A stretch of 32,370 bases of DNA from Acidobacteriota bacterium (GCA_022566415.1 JADFIY010000009.1:1-32370); one strand, 5' to 3'; counted from the first letter of the stretch, positions 8,544 through 17,283 are shown. Notes: a model not told the origin generated them from the letters alone. Numbers and translations are program-made.

Positions 8544-10367
8544 GTGTGCGGAATCATGGGATACGTCGGTTCTGCCGACGCGACCCCGATCATCATGGAC
8601 GGACTGCGACGGCTCGAGTACCGCGGCTACGACTCGGCAGGAGTTGCCGTCAACGACCACGGAATCAACGTACGCAAAGCCGAAGGAAAGATCGACCAGC
8701 TCGCCGCCCTGCTCGAAGACGAACCGCTCACCGGCACGATTGGCATCGGCCACACCCGATGGGCGACGCATGGACGGCCGAGTGATCTGAACGCCCACCC
8801 GCACACCGACGCCAGCGGCGAGTTCGTGGTGGTCCACAACGGCATCATCGAGAATTTCCAGACGTTGCGGGAGGAGCTACAGGCGAGCGGGGTCGAGCTG
8901 ACCTCCGAGACGGACACCGAGCTGCTCGCCCATCTGGTGGCCGCCGAGTACGACGGGAACCTCGCCGCCGCCGTGCGGGCTGCGGTGGATCGCGCCGAAG
9001 GTGCCTATGCCCTGGTGGTCATGAGCGATCGTGAGCCCCGCACCATTATCGCCGTGCGCAAGATCAGCCCGCTCGTGGTCGGCCTTGGTGAGGGCGAAAC
9101 GTTCCTCGCCTCCGACATCCCAGCGGTGCTCCACCGCACCAGAGACTTTCTCATCATCGAGGACGATGAGCTCGTCACAATCACCGCCGAAGGTGCGATC
9201 ATCGAGACCATCGAAGGGGATCCCGTCGAGCGTGAGGTGATGCACATCGATTGGGACGCCCAGCAGGCGGAAAAGGGCGGATATGAGCATTTCATGCTCA
9301 AGGAGATCTACGAGCAGCCGGCGGTGATCACCGAGACCCTGGCCGGGCGCCTCGACGAGGACGGGACGGTTTGGCTCGAGGACGTGAAGTTCAACGACGA
9401 TTTCGTCCGAGACCTCGGGACGATATGGATAACCGCTTGCGGTACGGCCTATCACGCCGGGCTCGTCGGGACCCAGATCTTCCAACGCCTGCTGCGACTC
9501 CCCACGATGGTCGAGTACGCCCACGAGATGCGGTACGCCGATCCGCTCGTCAAGTCGGGTGACCTCACCGTGGCCATCTCGCAATCCGGAGAAACGGCCG
9601 ACACCCTGGCTGCTGCTCGCCTGGCCGGTGGGCTGGGCACGCGGCTGCTCGCCCTCACCAACGTGGTTGGATCGACCCTGAGTCGGGATGCAGACGACAT
9701 CCTGTACACGCGGGCCGGGCCTGAGATCTCGGTGGGCTCGACCAAGGCCTACCTGGCGATGCTCGTCGGCCAGTACCTGCTGGCGTTGAAGCTGGGCGCG
9801 GTCACCGGAGCCATCGACGCCGATCGCGCGGCGCAGATCGCCCAGGGGCTCAAGCGGCTCCCCGCACAGGTTGAGACCATCCTCGAAGAAACCGACGATA
9901 TCGCCGCCGCTGCCGCGATGCTCGCCGACGCCGACGACGTGTACTTCATCGGCAGGGGGCTCGACTACGCCGTTGCCATGGAAGGGTCGCTGAAGCTCAA
10001 GGAGATCTCGTATCTGCACTCGGAGGCAATGCCGGCGGGGGAGCTGAAGCACGGGACCCTGGCCCTCGTCACCAAAGGTGTCCCCATAGTTGTGGTGATC
10101 ACGCAACGATCTGTCTACGACAAGACGATCTCGGCCGTGCAGGAGGTCAAGGCGCGGGGCGCTGAGGTGATCGCCGTCGCCTACGACACCGACACCGAGA
10201 TCGGCAAGTTCGCCGACATAGTCCTCCGGATCCCGGAGACCGAGGACCTATTGGCGCCCGTCAACGCTGTGGTTCCGCTGCAACTGCTTGCGTACCACGT
10301 TGCCAGGCTCCGTGGACTGGACATCGACCAGCCACGTAACCTCGCCAAGTCGGTGACGGTCGAGTAG
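8544..10367 (+). CDS. glmS: Glutamine-fructose-6-phosphate aminotransferase (isomerizing)
   Basis: GTG-initiated (M)CGIMGYVGSADATPIIMDGLRRLEYRGYDSAGVAV; two SIS domains; C-terminal QPRNLAKSVTVE. Confidence 0.98.
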   Translation: MCGIMGYVGSADATPIIMDGLRRLEYRGYDSAGVAVNDHGINVRKAEGKIDQLAALLEDEPLTGTIGIGHTRWATHGRPSDLNAHPHTDASGEFVVVHNGIIENFQTLREELQASGVELTSETDTELLAHLVAAEYDGNLAAAVRAAVDRAEGAYALVVMSDREPRTIIAVRKISPLVVGLGEGETFLASDIPAVLHRTRDFLIIEDDELVTITAEGAIIETIEGDPVEREVMHIDWDAQQAEKGGYEHFMLKEIYEQPAVITETLAGRLDEDGTVWLEDVKFNDDFVRDLGTIWITACGTAYHAGLVGTQIFQRLLRLPTMVEYAHEMRYADPLVKSGDLTVAISQSGETADTLAAARLAGGLGTRLLALTNVVGSTLSRDADDILYTRAGPEISVGSTKAYLAMLVGQYLLALKLGAVTGAIDADRAAQIAQGLKRLPAQVETILEETDDIAAAAAMLADADDVYFIGRGLDYAVAMEGSLKLKEISYLHSEAMPAGELKHGTLALVTKGVPIVVVITQRSVYDKTISAVQEVKARGAEVIAVAYDTDTEIGKFADIVLRIPETEDLLAPVNAVVPLQLLAYHVARLRGLDIDQPRNLAKSVTVE

Positions 10368-10388
10368 CACCTGGAAAGGAGCGGGTCG

Positions 10389-10769
10389 ATGCGCATCATC
10401 GGGCTGGGTGTAGACCTCGCCGAGGTGAGCCGGGTGCGCCGGCTGCTCGATCGGTACGGGGACTCGTTCCGGGTGCGGTGTTTCACCGACCACGAGTGGG
10501 AGTACGCGCATCGGTTCAAGGACCCGTCGGCACGTTTGGCCGGTCGCTTCGCCGGGAAAGAGGCCGTGATGAAGAGCCTCGGGACCGGGTGGCGCCGTCT
10601 GCGCTGGACCGACATCGAGATCACCGGCGGCGGGCCGCCCCGGGTCAAGCTCTCTGGGACGGCCGCTAAGCGGGCGGAGATTCTCGGTGTGAACGAGGTC
10701 AAGGTGACGATCACCTACGAAGGCGGCCGAGCCCTCGTCTTCGCCGTCTCGGTAGGGGAACACGACTAG
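10389..10769 (+). CDS. acpS: Holo-[acyl-carrier-protein] synthase
   Basis: MRIIGLGVDLAEVSRVRRLLDRYGDSF...RLAGRFAGKEAVMKSLGTG. Confidence 0.95.
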   Translation: MRIIGLGVDLAEVSRVRRLLDRYGDSFRVRCFTDHEWEYAHRFKDPSARLAGRFAGKEAVMKSLGTGWRRLRWTDIEITGGGPPRVKLSGTAAKRAEILGVNEVKVTITYEGGRALVFAVSVGEHD

Positions 10770-10790
10770 GAGACTGCTGCTCTTCCGATC

Positions 10791-10842
10791 CGTCGTACGT
10801 GTCTACGTACTCATTGAGCGTGACCCTAAGCACGTACGATGG
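10791..10842. repeat. 52-bp palindromic repeat, copy R1
   Basis: CGTCGTACGTGTCTACGTACTCATTGAGCGTGACCCTAAGCACGTACGATGG; arms CGTCGTACGTG/CACGTACGA. Confidence 0.95.
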
Positions 10843-10847
10843 TCGGG

Positions 10848-11717
10848 TTAGGGGTCGACGAGGACCCCGACGACTTCGTCGACGTCGTAGAGGATGGTGG
10901 TGGTCAGGTCGAGGGTCCCGATCGGGATCCAGGCTCCACCGATCCGGTATTCACCGAACCAGGTGAACGTCGCGGTGACCGGGTACGCCTCCAGGGTGGG
11001 GTGACAGTTCTGCCCGGAGGGATGTGTTGTCCTGTAATCCGGTGGGCAGGTCTTGGTTCGATAGGTGTGGGTGACGCTCCCGTTGGGGAACGGCAACGCA
11101 ACGGCAGGGTCTTCTGTCGTGGTGGCGCCGTCTCCCCAATCCACCGTGAGCGAGGCGACGGCGGCACGCACTTCGAAGAGACGGCCGTCGGGCAACAGTT
11201 CGCTGTGGGTGATCGTCGCCGGGTCGGACGTTGCGAGGTAGGTGAGGAGACCGGTGATCCCGTGGTTGGGCGGTTGGAACGATGGGGCAGGGACCGCCAG
11301 GGGGAAAGAGCGGAAGACCCGCCACGCCCGATCAGGGTCCGGGTCGGTGATGGCCGGGTCACACTCCGGAGTGAACAGGATGATGCCGTAGACGGTGTTC
11401 TCGTTTGCAGGATCCCAAGCGTCGAGACCCCCCGGGATACGGGACCAGTAGTAACACTCCCCCGTGCTGTACAGGTACCGGATCGGCGGCCGCGTCCGAG
11501 GCGGTTGCTCGTCCGGTTCCTCGGAAGGAGGATCGTCGCCGGGGATGGTGCCGGAGATGTCGCAGACCAACCTGTCAAGCTCTGTGTCGAGTATGCACTC
11601 TTCCCCTTCTGCCAGGCCCACCAGCAGCCAGCTGACCGCAGCGAGGAACAGAGCTATGTGTCGAATGGGTGCGGTCCGTTGCATATCCATCCTGTCCCGA
11701 CAAATGAGATCAGCCAC
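10848..11717 (-). CDS. Secreted protein with PKD-like domain
   Basis: N-terminal hydrophobic signal (IRHIALFLAAVSWLLVGLAEG); VDWGDGATTTEDPAVALPFPNGSVTHTY resembles the PKD WDFGDG...HTY pattern; start codon uncertain. Confidence 0.6.
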   Translation of the reverse strand: MADLICRDRMDMQRTAPIRHIALFLAAVSWLLVGLAEGEECILDTELDRLVCDISGTIPGDDPPSEEPDEQPPRTRPPIRYLYSTGECYYWSRIPGGLDAWDPANENTVYGIILFTPECDPAITDPDPDRAWRVFRSFPLAVPAPSFQPPNHGITGLLTYLATSDPATITHSELLPDGRLFEVRAAVASLTVDWGDGATTTEDPAVALPFPNGSVTHTYRTKTCPPDYRTTHPSGQNCHPTLEAYPVTATFTWFGEYRIGGAWIPIGTLDLTTTILYDVDEVVGVLVDP

Positions 11718-12142
11718 CGGCCCCCGCGGAGCTCAAGCACTTCGACCGTCGGATCGCTTGTCACCTGCCGATCAGTGCGGTCAACCACCGTCTCTGCTGC
11801 GATGCACTCTGCCCCGTCGTGAATCACCCTGATGACGTCAACATCGACCTTCGGTGGTCCATCGAACTCGACCACGTCGAACAGCTCCATGCTTCGTTCT
11901 AGATATCCGTTGTCGACGTGAACGGCTCGGAACGCTTCCCGATCCCCCCGGTACAGCGCATCGAGGCGTCGTTCCTCGAGGTCCTGGTAGATCGCCTCGA
12001 TCTCGGTGATCCGGTCCACGGTGGTGGTCGTCGCCAGCGTCGTCGTCGACGTGGTCGGTACCGAGGTTGGCGTCGTCGCCGGGGTCGACGAAGAGCACCC
12101 CACGACCACCAACGACGCCGCGACAAAACGCACCCACCGCAT
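11654..12142 (-). CDS. Putative lipoprotein (small secreted protein)
   Basis: MRWVRFVAASLVVVGCSSSTPATTPTSVPTTSTTT: lipobox VVGC followed by a Thr/Ser linker; 3' end overlaps the start of the 10848..11717 ORF. Confidence 0.65.
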   Translation of the reverse strand: MRWVRFVAASLVVVGCSSSTPATTPTSVPTTSTTTLATTTTVDRITEIEAIYQDLEERRLDALYRGDREAFRAVHVDNGYLERSMELFDVVEFDGPPKVDVDVIRVIHDGAECIAAETVVDRTDRQVTSDPTVEVLELRGGRWLISFVGTGWICNGPHPFDT

Positions 12143-12221
12143 GCCTCCACCCTACGGAACCAACCCACCGCTTCAAGAGTCCCGCCAAACCTGCTTTTCC
12201 CGACCTCCGCACCGTCCCTTC

Positions 12222-12273
12222 CGTCGTACGTGTCTAGGTACTCACTGAGGGTGACTCCAAGCACGTACGACTA
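12222..12273. repeat. 52-bp palindromic repeat, copy R2
   Basis: CGTCGTACGTGTCTAGGTACTCACTGAGGGTGACTCCAAGCACGTACGACTA; its end includes the stop codon of the 12271..13194 minus gene. Confidence 0.95.
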
Positions 12274-13194
12274 GGCCATCGAGGTCTGTTGTCCTGCGTT
12301 GAGGACGAGCTGGAGCACGGCGGCCGGGTCCTGCGTCAGGGCTCGATGGGTGAACCGCATGACCCGGTACCCATGCGCAGCCGCAAGGTTGTCCCGCTGG
12401 CGGTCGCGCTCGAAGTCGGCGCGCTTGGTGTGGAATGCACGTCCGTCGGATTCCAGGATCAAATTCCAATCGGGGATAACGGCGTCGACCCGGTGCGGCA
12501 AGACCGGCCACCAGGCGAGCCGAGCTTGACGATTCACATTCGGTACCCGTGGGTCGTCGATGGCACGTAGGAGCATCCGTTCGAGCTCGCTTTCCGTCGG
12601 CACGTAGTCGTCGGTGAGACCGGCGATCGTCTCTCGGAACGCCTTGGTGCCCTTGAGCCGCGATCCCGAGATCCGTTCGAGCACTACATGTAGGTCCCCG
12701 ACGCTCACCGTGTTCCGCACCAGGCAGTCGTCGACGGCTCCTTCGAGACCGAGACGTGGGAGGCGATTGGAGAGGTCGAAGAGAGTCTCAGCCACCGAGG
12801 CGGTCGGGATCCCGTCGACCGTGACCCTCTGAATGGCAGTGAAATCGGAACGTCGGCGAACGACTGCGACCGAGCTCGCCGCGCTCCCCGAGTACGGGAC
12901 GGTTATCTCCGGCCTGCCGAGCGGACAACCTGGGATGTTGTGTAGGGCGCCGGCAGACGACCCGGTCACGATTGCCCGGTTCTTGCTGAGCACCGATGCC
13001 ATGATCTGCCGTCGCCAGGTCGCCGGCGCCGATGCGAGTGCGTAGACACCTCGGTCCAACGACAGCCAGTCGCCAGAGGAGAGACGGTAGAAGGTCTGTC
13101 GCTTGGTCCCACCGGAGCCCACGACCTGTCGATGGTTGAAGACGCCGTGCTGAGCTCTCGCGAGGAGAGAGATAGCGCGATCGAGGTCGGACAT
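12271..13194 (-). CDS. AbiEi-antitoxin-like N-terminal domain plus DUF559/endonuclease-like C-terminal domain
   Basis: MSDLDRAISLLARAQHGVFNHRQVVGSGGTKRQTFYRLSSGDWLSLDRGVYALA...; C-terminal VDAVIPDWNLILESDGRAFHTKRADFERDRQRDNLAAAHGYRVMRFTHRAL is DUF559-like. The start is set at 13194 instead of the track's 13536, which runs through repeat R3. Confidence 0.75.
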   Translation of the reverse strand: MSDLDRAISLLARAQHGVFNHRQVVGSGGTKRQTFYRLSSGDWLSLDRGVYALASAPATWRRQIMASVLSKNRAIVTGSSAGALHNIPGCPLGRPEITVPYSGSAASSVAVVRRRSDFTAIQRVTVDGIPTASVAETLFDLSNRLPRLGLEGAVDDCLVRNTVSVGDLHVVLERISGSRLKGTKAFRETIAGLTDDYVPTESELERMLLRAIDDPRVPNVNRQARLAWWPVLPHRVDAVIPDWNLILESDGRAFHTKRADFERDRQRDNLAAAHGYRVMRFTHRALTQDPAAVLQLVLNAGQQTSMA

Positions 13195-13250
13195 GCGTAT
13201 CACCGTGCCACGCTGGGAGGGCGAGGAGAAGGGTGTCGACCGGAAGACCA

Positions 13251-13302
13251 CGTCGTACGTGTCTGTGGTCGCGTTCAGTGAGTCTCTAAGCACGTACGAC
13301 GG
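13251..13302. repeat. 52-bp palindromic repeat, copy R3
   Basis: CGTCGTACGTGTCTGTGGTCGCGTTCAGTGAGTCTCTAAGCACGTACGACGG. Confidence 0.95.
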
Positions 13303-13309
13303 CCAAAGG

Positions 13310-14095
13310 TCACAGGTTTGGGTTGACCTCGTTGGCGGCGAACTCGGCGGCGGGGTCGAGGGCGGATCCGAAATAGTCGTTGGAGTGGACCCAGATCGCC
13401 AGAGATCCCGACTGACACACCGGGTCTCCGCGCAAGCAGACCTGGATGGTTCGGCCGGCCAACTCGCCGTCGATAGAGACGCGGCCGACCAGGCCCCCCT
13501 GGTCAGGGTTGAAGTCGCCCGCCTTTTCCGTCGCATCGTCCGGGACGAACACGGGGTTGGCCAGCAAGATCATGGCGTCGATGGTTGCCTCACCGAGGTT
13601 GGCGAGGTCGGCGACGCTGATCACTTGCGCACCCTGGGAATACCCGGCCACCACGATGCGAGCCGCCGCACACTGCGATGCCAACACATCGACGGCGGCT
13701 CGGAGCTCCCCGGCGCCGGCGGCGACGCTCTCCTCGTATTTGGAGCTGTCGCCAAATCGACCTCGTGCCGCCGGATAGTCCAGCGGATATACCGCCACTC
13801 CGATGTCGCGACCCGGCCCGGGACGCAGGAAGGTCAGGAAGATGGAGTAGGCATCTGAGAGCTGGGGCCCGATGCCGGGGTCCTGGTCCGTCCCGCGGGC
13901 GCCAACGAAGAAGACGTTCGGGCAGCTCTCGGTCTCGATCCAGACCCCGAGATCGGTGACGCTTCCCGGTTCCGCGCTCTGTGGGAGGACCAATACGACA
14001 GCGACAACGATGGCGGCGGCGACAACCACGGCACCAGCGATCGCAATCCAAAACGAAGTTCGTTTATCCCCGGTGGCCACACCCGATTCAACCAC
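13310..14095 (-). CDS. Cutinase-family serine esterase, membrane-anchored or secreted
   Basis: N-terminal TM segment; CPNVFFVGARGTDQDPGIGPQ; nucleophile elbow IVVAGYSQGAQV; ...HSNDYFG C-terminus. Confidence 0.8.
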   Translation of the reverse strand: MVESGVATGDKRTSFWIAIAGAVVVAAAIVVAVVLVLPQSAEPGSVTDLGVWIETESCPNVFFVGARGTDQDPGIGPQLSDAYSIFLTFLRPGPGRDIGVAVYPLDYPAARGRFGDSSKYEESVAAGAGELRAAVDVLASQCAAARIVVAGYSQGAQVISVADLANLGEATIDAMILLANPVFVPDDATEKAGDFNPDQGGLVGRVSIDGELAGRTIQVCLRGDPVCQSGSLAIWVHSNDYFGSALDPAAEFAANEVNPNL

Positions 14096-14154
14096 CGGAC
14101 CGGGACTGTGATCGACGTGGGGAGCCGACGGCCCGACGAAGTACCCTCCTGCGC

Positions 14155-15276
14155 ATGCGCCAGTCCTGGATCGCCGTGGATCTCGACGCCATCGCGGCGA
14201 ACACCAGAGCCATTGCCCGCGCCGTTGATCCCGCCGCCCTCTGCGCGGTGGTCAAGGCTGACGCCTACGGCCACGGAGACGTTCCGGTTGCCGAGGCCGC
14301 CCTCTCCGGCGGAGCCACCTGGCTGGCCGTGGCCCTGGTCTCCGAAGGGGTGCGTCTACGCGAGGCCGGCATCGAGGCCCCGATCCTCGTCCTCGCCGAA
14401 CCGGAGGCAGGGGACATCTCGACCATGATCTCGTGGGATCTCACCCCCACCGTGTACCGGACCTCGTTCGCCAACGCCCTGGCCGAGTCAGCCGAGGCCG
14501 CCGACACCGTGGTCCCGGTTCACCTCAAGCTCGACACTGGAATGCACCGCGTCGGTGCCGACGCAGAGGAGGCGTTCGCAGTTGCTCGTCTCATCGACGA
14601 CCACGACCACCTGCGACTAGAAGCTCTGTGGACTCACTTCGCCGTTTCCGACGAAGACTCCGAGTTCACCGCACATCAGGCCCAGGAGTTCAGGGCATTC
14701 CGTAAACGACTCGACGACGAGGGAATCATCCCCGACATGATGCACGCCGCCAACACCGCAGGCGCCCTCGACTACCCGGACGCTCGCTTCGATCTGGTTC
14801 GGGTCGGGCTAGGCATCTACGGTCTGCGTCCGACCCCCGGTGTCGGAACCGACGTTTCGCTGTGGCCGGCGATGAGCGTTCTCTCCAAGGTGTCCTACGT
14901 GCGTGACCTCCCGGCCGGCGCCAGACCCTCGTACGGCAGGATCCGGCCGCTTCCGTCCGACGCCGGTGTCGCCACCGTTCCCATTGGCTACGCAGACGGC
15001 ATCGCCAGGCGACTGTCCTCGCGCGGCGGCGAGGTCCTGGTCAATGGGCGGCGCTATCCGTTCGCCGGAACCATCACGATGGACCAGGTGGTTATCGACA
15101 TCGGTGACGATCCCGTCTCCGTCGGCGACGAGGTCGTGTTCCTCGGACGGCAGGGGGCAGAAGAGATCACTGCGGAGGAGTGGGCCGACCGCCTCGACAC
15201 CATCAACTACGAGGTCGTGTGCCACTTCGGGCCGCGACTACCCCGCGTGTACACCGGGTCCTCCGATGGAGAATGA
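14155..15276 (+). CDS. alr: Alanine racemase
   Basis: MRQSWIAVDLDAIAANTRAI...CAVVKADAYGHGDVPVAEAAL; PLP-lysine motif; start moved to 14155 from the track's 13981. Confidence 0.95.
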   Translation: MRQSWIAVDLDAIAANTRAIARAVDPAALCAVVKADAYGHGDVPVAEAALSGGATWLAVALVSEGVRLREAGIEAPILVLAEPEAGDISTMISWDLTPTVYRTSFANALAESAEAADTVVPVHLKLDTGMHRVGADAEEAFAVARLIDDHDHLRLEALWTHFAVSDEDSEFTAHQAQEFRAFRKRLDDEGIIPDMMHAANTAGALDYPDARFDLVRVGLGIYGLRPTPGVGTDVSLWPAMSVLSKVSYVRDLPAGARPSYGRIRPLPSDAGVATVPIGYADGIARRLSSRGGEVLVNGRRYPFAGTITMDQVVIDIGDDPVSVGDEVVFLGRQGAEEITAEEWADRLDTINYEVVCHFGPRLPRVYTGSSDGE

Positions 15277-16165
15277 GACGATCACCGCCGTCCCAGGGGT
15301 CGCCGTCGGCCACTCGACCGACGCCGAGGCCGCCACCGGTGTGACCGTCCTCACCTTCCCGGAACCGAACGTCGCCATTGTCGACGTACGCGGCGGAGCG
15401 CCGGGGACGCGCGAGACCGATGCGCTTGGAAGCGCGATCAAACCCGTGACGGTGAACGCCCTTGTCTTTTCCGGTGGATCGGCCTTCGGTCTCGCCGCCG
15501 CCGACGGAGTCACCGCCGAGATCGAGAAGGAAGGAAGGGGGGCTCCGACCCCGTGGGGACCCGTTCCCATCGTGCTCTCAGCCATCGTATTCGATCTGAT
15601 GACCGGGGACGTGGCGCGACGGCCCGGCCCGGAAGACGGCGCCACCGCCTATCTCGCCCGCATCGAAGATCCCGCGGCCCTAGGCAGGGTGGGTGCAGGC
15701 TCGGGGACAACCGTGGCCGGATGGCGCGGCCCCGACTCGATGCGGTACGGCGGCGTCGGCTCGGCCGTCGTCCGCTTGGAGAATGAAACCGTCGGTGCCC
15801 TGGTGGTACTCAACGCCGTCGGTGACGTATTCTCGCTGGAGGGTCAGCCGCTCACCGGCGGTCTGCATGCGTCGATGGAGATGCCGGTGGGTCCGATGCC
15901 CGAGAACACCACCCTGGTCTGTATCGCAACCGACGCAGGAGTGGGCGACCGCAACGAGCTGCGCCGCATGGCGATCCGCGCCCACGACGCTCTGGGCGCT
16001 TGCATCCGCCCTACCCACACCCGGTACGATGGTGACTCGACGTTCGTGGTGTCCTTCGGAGACCAGCCGGACCCGAACATCGACATGATCCAACAGGCGG
16101 CCTTTGTTGTGGTAGGACGAGCGATCGAATCGGCGATCAACTCCGTGCCCGATGGTGCGCTGTGA
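15266..16165 (+). CDS. P1 (S58/DmpA) family peptidase
   Basis: ITAVPGVAVGHSTDAEAATGVTVL...RGGAPGTRETD...NALVFSGGSAFGLAAADGV; overlaps the alr 3' end. Confidence 0.85.
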   Translation: MENETITAVPGVAVGHSTDAEAATGVTVLTFPEPNVAIVDVRGGAPGTRETDALGSAIKPVTVNALVFSGGSAFGLAAADGVTAEIEKEGRGAPTPWGPVPIVLSAIVFDLMTGDVARRPGPEDGATAYLARIEDPAALGRVGAGSGTTVAGWRGPDSMRYGGVGSAVVRLENETVGALVVLNAVGDVFSLEGQPLTGGLHASMEMPVGPMPENTTLVCIATDAGVGDRNELRRMAIRAHDALGACIRPTHTRYDGDSTFVVSFGDQPDPNIDMIQQAAFVVVGRAIESAINSVPDGAL

Positions 16166-16824
16166 CCACGCAGTCCTCCGATCCGATCCTCCAGCTCAAG
16201 GTGGTCGAAACCGAGGCGCTGATCTGCACCAAGTGTGACCTTGCCGAGGGCCGGACCCAGGTCGTCTTCGGCGCCGGTAACCCTCAGGCCGATGTGCTGT
16301 TCGTTGGGGAGGCACCAGGCCAGCGCGAAGACGAGCAGGGAGTTCCGTTCGTCGGCCCTTCGGGACGACTCCTCGAAGAACTCCTCGCCGAGATCGACCT
16401 GACCCGCGATGCCGTCTACATCACCAACGTCGTCAAGTGCAGGCCGCCGGGCAACCGGGACCCGAGACCCCATGAAATCGACGCCTGCAAGGCCTACCTG
16501 CGGACCCAGCTAGAGCTGATCGACCCCGCTGTTGTCGTCACCCTCGGCAACTTCTCGACCAAGCTGGTGCTGAGAACCGAGGTCGGCATCACCAAGCTCC
16601 GTGGCATGGCCTACGAGTGGTGGGGCCGATATCTGGTGCCGACCTTCCACCCTGCTGCAGCCCTGCGGGGCAGGGGGCAGGTGCTCGAGGACATGCGCTA
16701 TGACTTCTCCCTCGTCCGCGACGTGTTGGACGGTAACCTCGCCACCGACACCGGCATAGAAGAGGAAACGCCGCCTCCGCAACCGGCGGATGACCCGCAG
16801 CAACTCGGCCTCTTCGGTCAATGA
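16162..16824 (+). CDS. Uracil-DNA glycosylase, family 4 (Fe-S type)
   Basis: CTKCDLAEGRTQVVFGAGNPQADVLFVGEAPGQREDEQGVPFVGPSGRLL...VVKCRPPGNRDPRPHEIDAC...VPTFHPAAALRGRG. Confidence 0.92.
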   Translation: MTTQSSDPILQLKVVETEALICTKCDLAEGRTQVVFGAGNPQADVLFVGEAPGQREDEQGVPFVGPSGRLLEELLAEIDLTRDAVYITNVVKCRPPGNRDPRPHEIDACKAYLRTQLELIDPAVVVTLGNFSTKLVLRTEVGITKLRGMAYEWWGRYLVPTFHPAAALRGRGQVLEDMRYDFSLVRDVLDGNLATDTGIEEETPPPQPADDPQQLGLFGQ

Positions 16825-16830
16825 GGCCCC

Positions 16831-17283
16831 ATGATCGAGGTTCGAACCGACGCTCCAAGTGAGACCCTTGCCCTCGGGCATCGCCTGGCGTCGATCCTGC
16901 AACCGGGTGACGTCCTGCTGCTGAGCGGGCGGCTTGGCACCGGCAAGACGCTACTGACGGGGGGGATCGCAGAAGGCCTCGGGATCACGGTCCCGGTGAC
17001 CAGCCCGAGCTTCGTGATCGCCCGCCATTACAACGACGGGTTTCTCGAGCTCATCCATGCCGACGTTTACCGGCTGGCATCGGTCGCAGAGTTCGAAGAT
17101 CTGGAACTCGAGGAATCAGCGGCCGACGGTGTGCTCGTCATCGAGTGGGGCGAGGCCGTGGCGCAGGCAGTCACCGAAGATCGGCTCGACATCGACATCT
17201 CCATGGAAGGGGAGACCGGCCGCACTTTCCGATTCATCCCGCGAGGGTCGTGGTCCTCCCGACCTCTCGAGGAGGTCGCGTGA
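16831..17283 (+). CDS. tsaE: tRNA threonylcarbamoyladenosine biosynthesis ATPase TsaE
   Basis: Walker A GRLGTGKTLLTGGIAEGLGI; TSPSFVIARHYNDGFLELIHADVYRL; IEWGE. Confidence 0.93.
   Translation: MIEVRTDAPSETLALGHRLASILQPGDVLLLSGRLGTGKTLLTGGIAEGLGITVPVTSPSFVIARHYNDGFLELIHADVYRLASVAEFEDLELEESAADGVLVIEWGEAVAQAVTEDRLDIDISMEGETGRTFRFIPRGSWSSRPLEEVA

Noticed and set aside
8877-10106. 409-aa minus-strand ORF
   Set aside because: Antisense to glmS; spurious high-GC frame.
10839-11822. 327-aa plus-strand ORF opposite the PKD-like/lipoprotein genes
   Set aside because: The minus strand encodes proteins with signal peptide, lipobox and PKD-like motif; the plus-strand frame lacks recognisable features.
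10791-13302. Three 52-bp repeats as a CRISPR array
   Set aside because: Copies are about 1.0-1.4 kb apart with genes between them and no cas genes; this is not spacer-repeat architecture.
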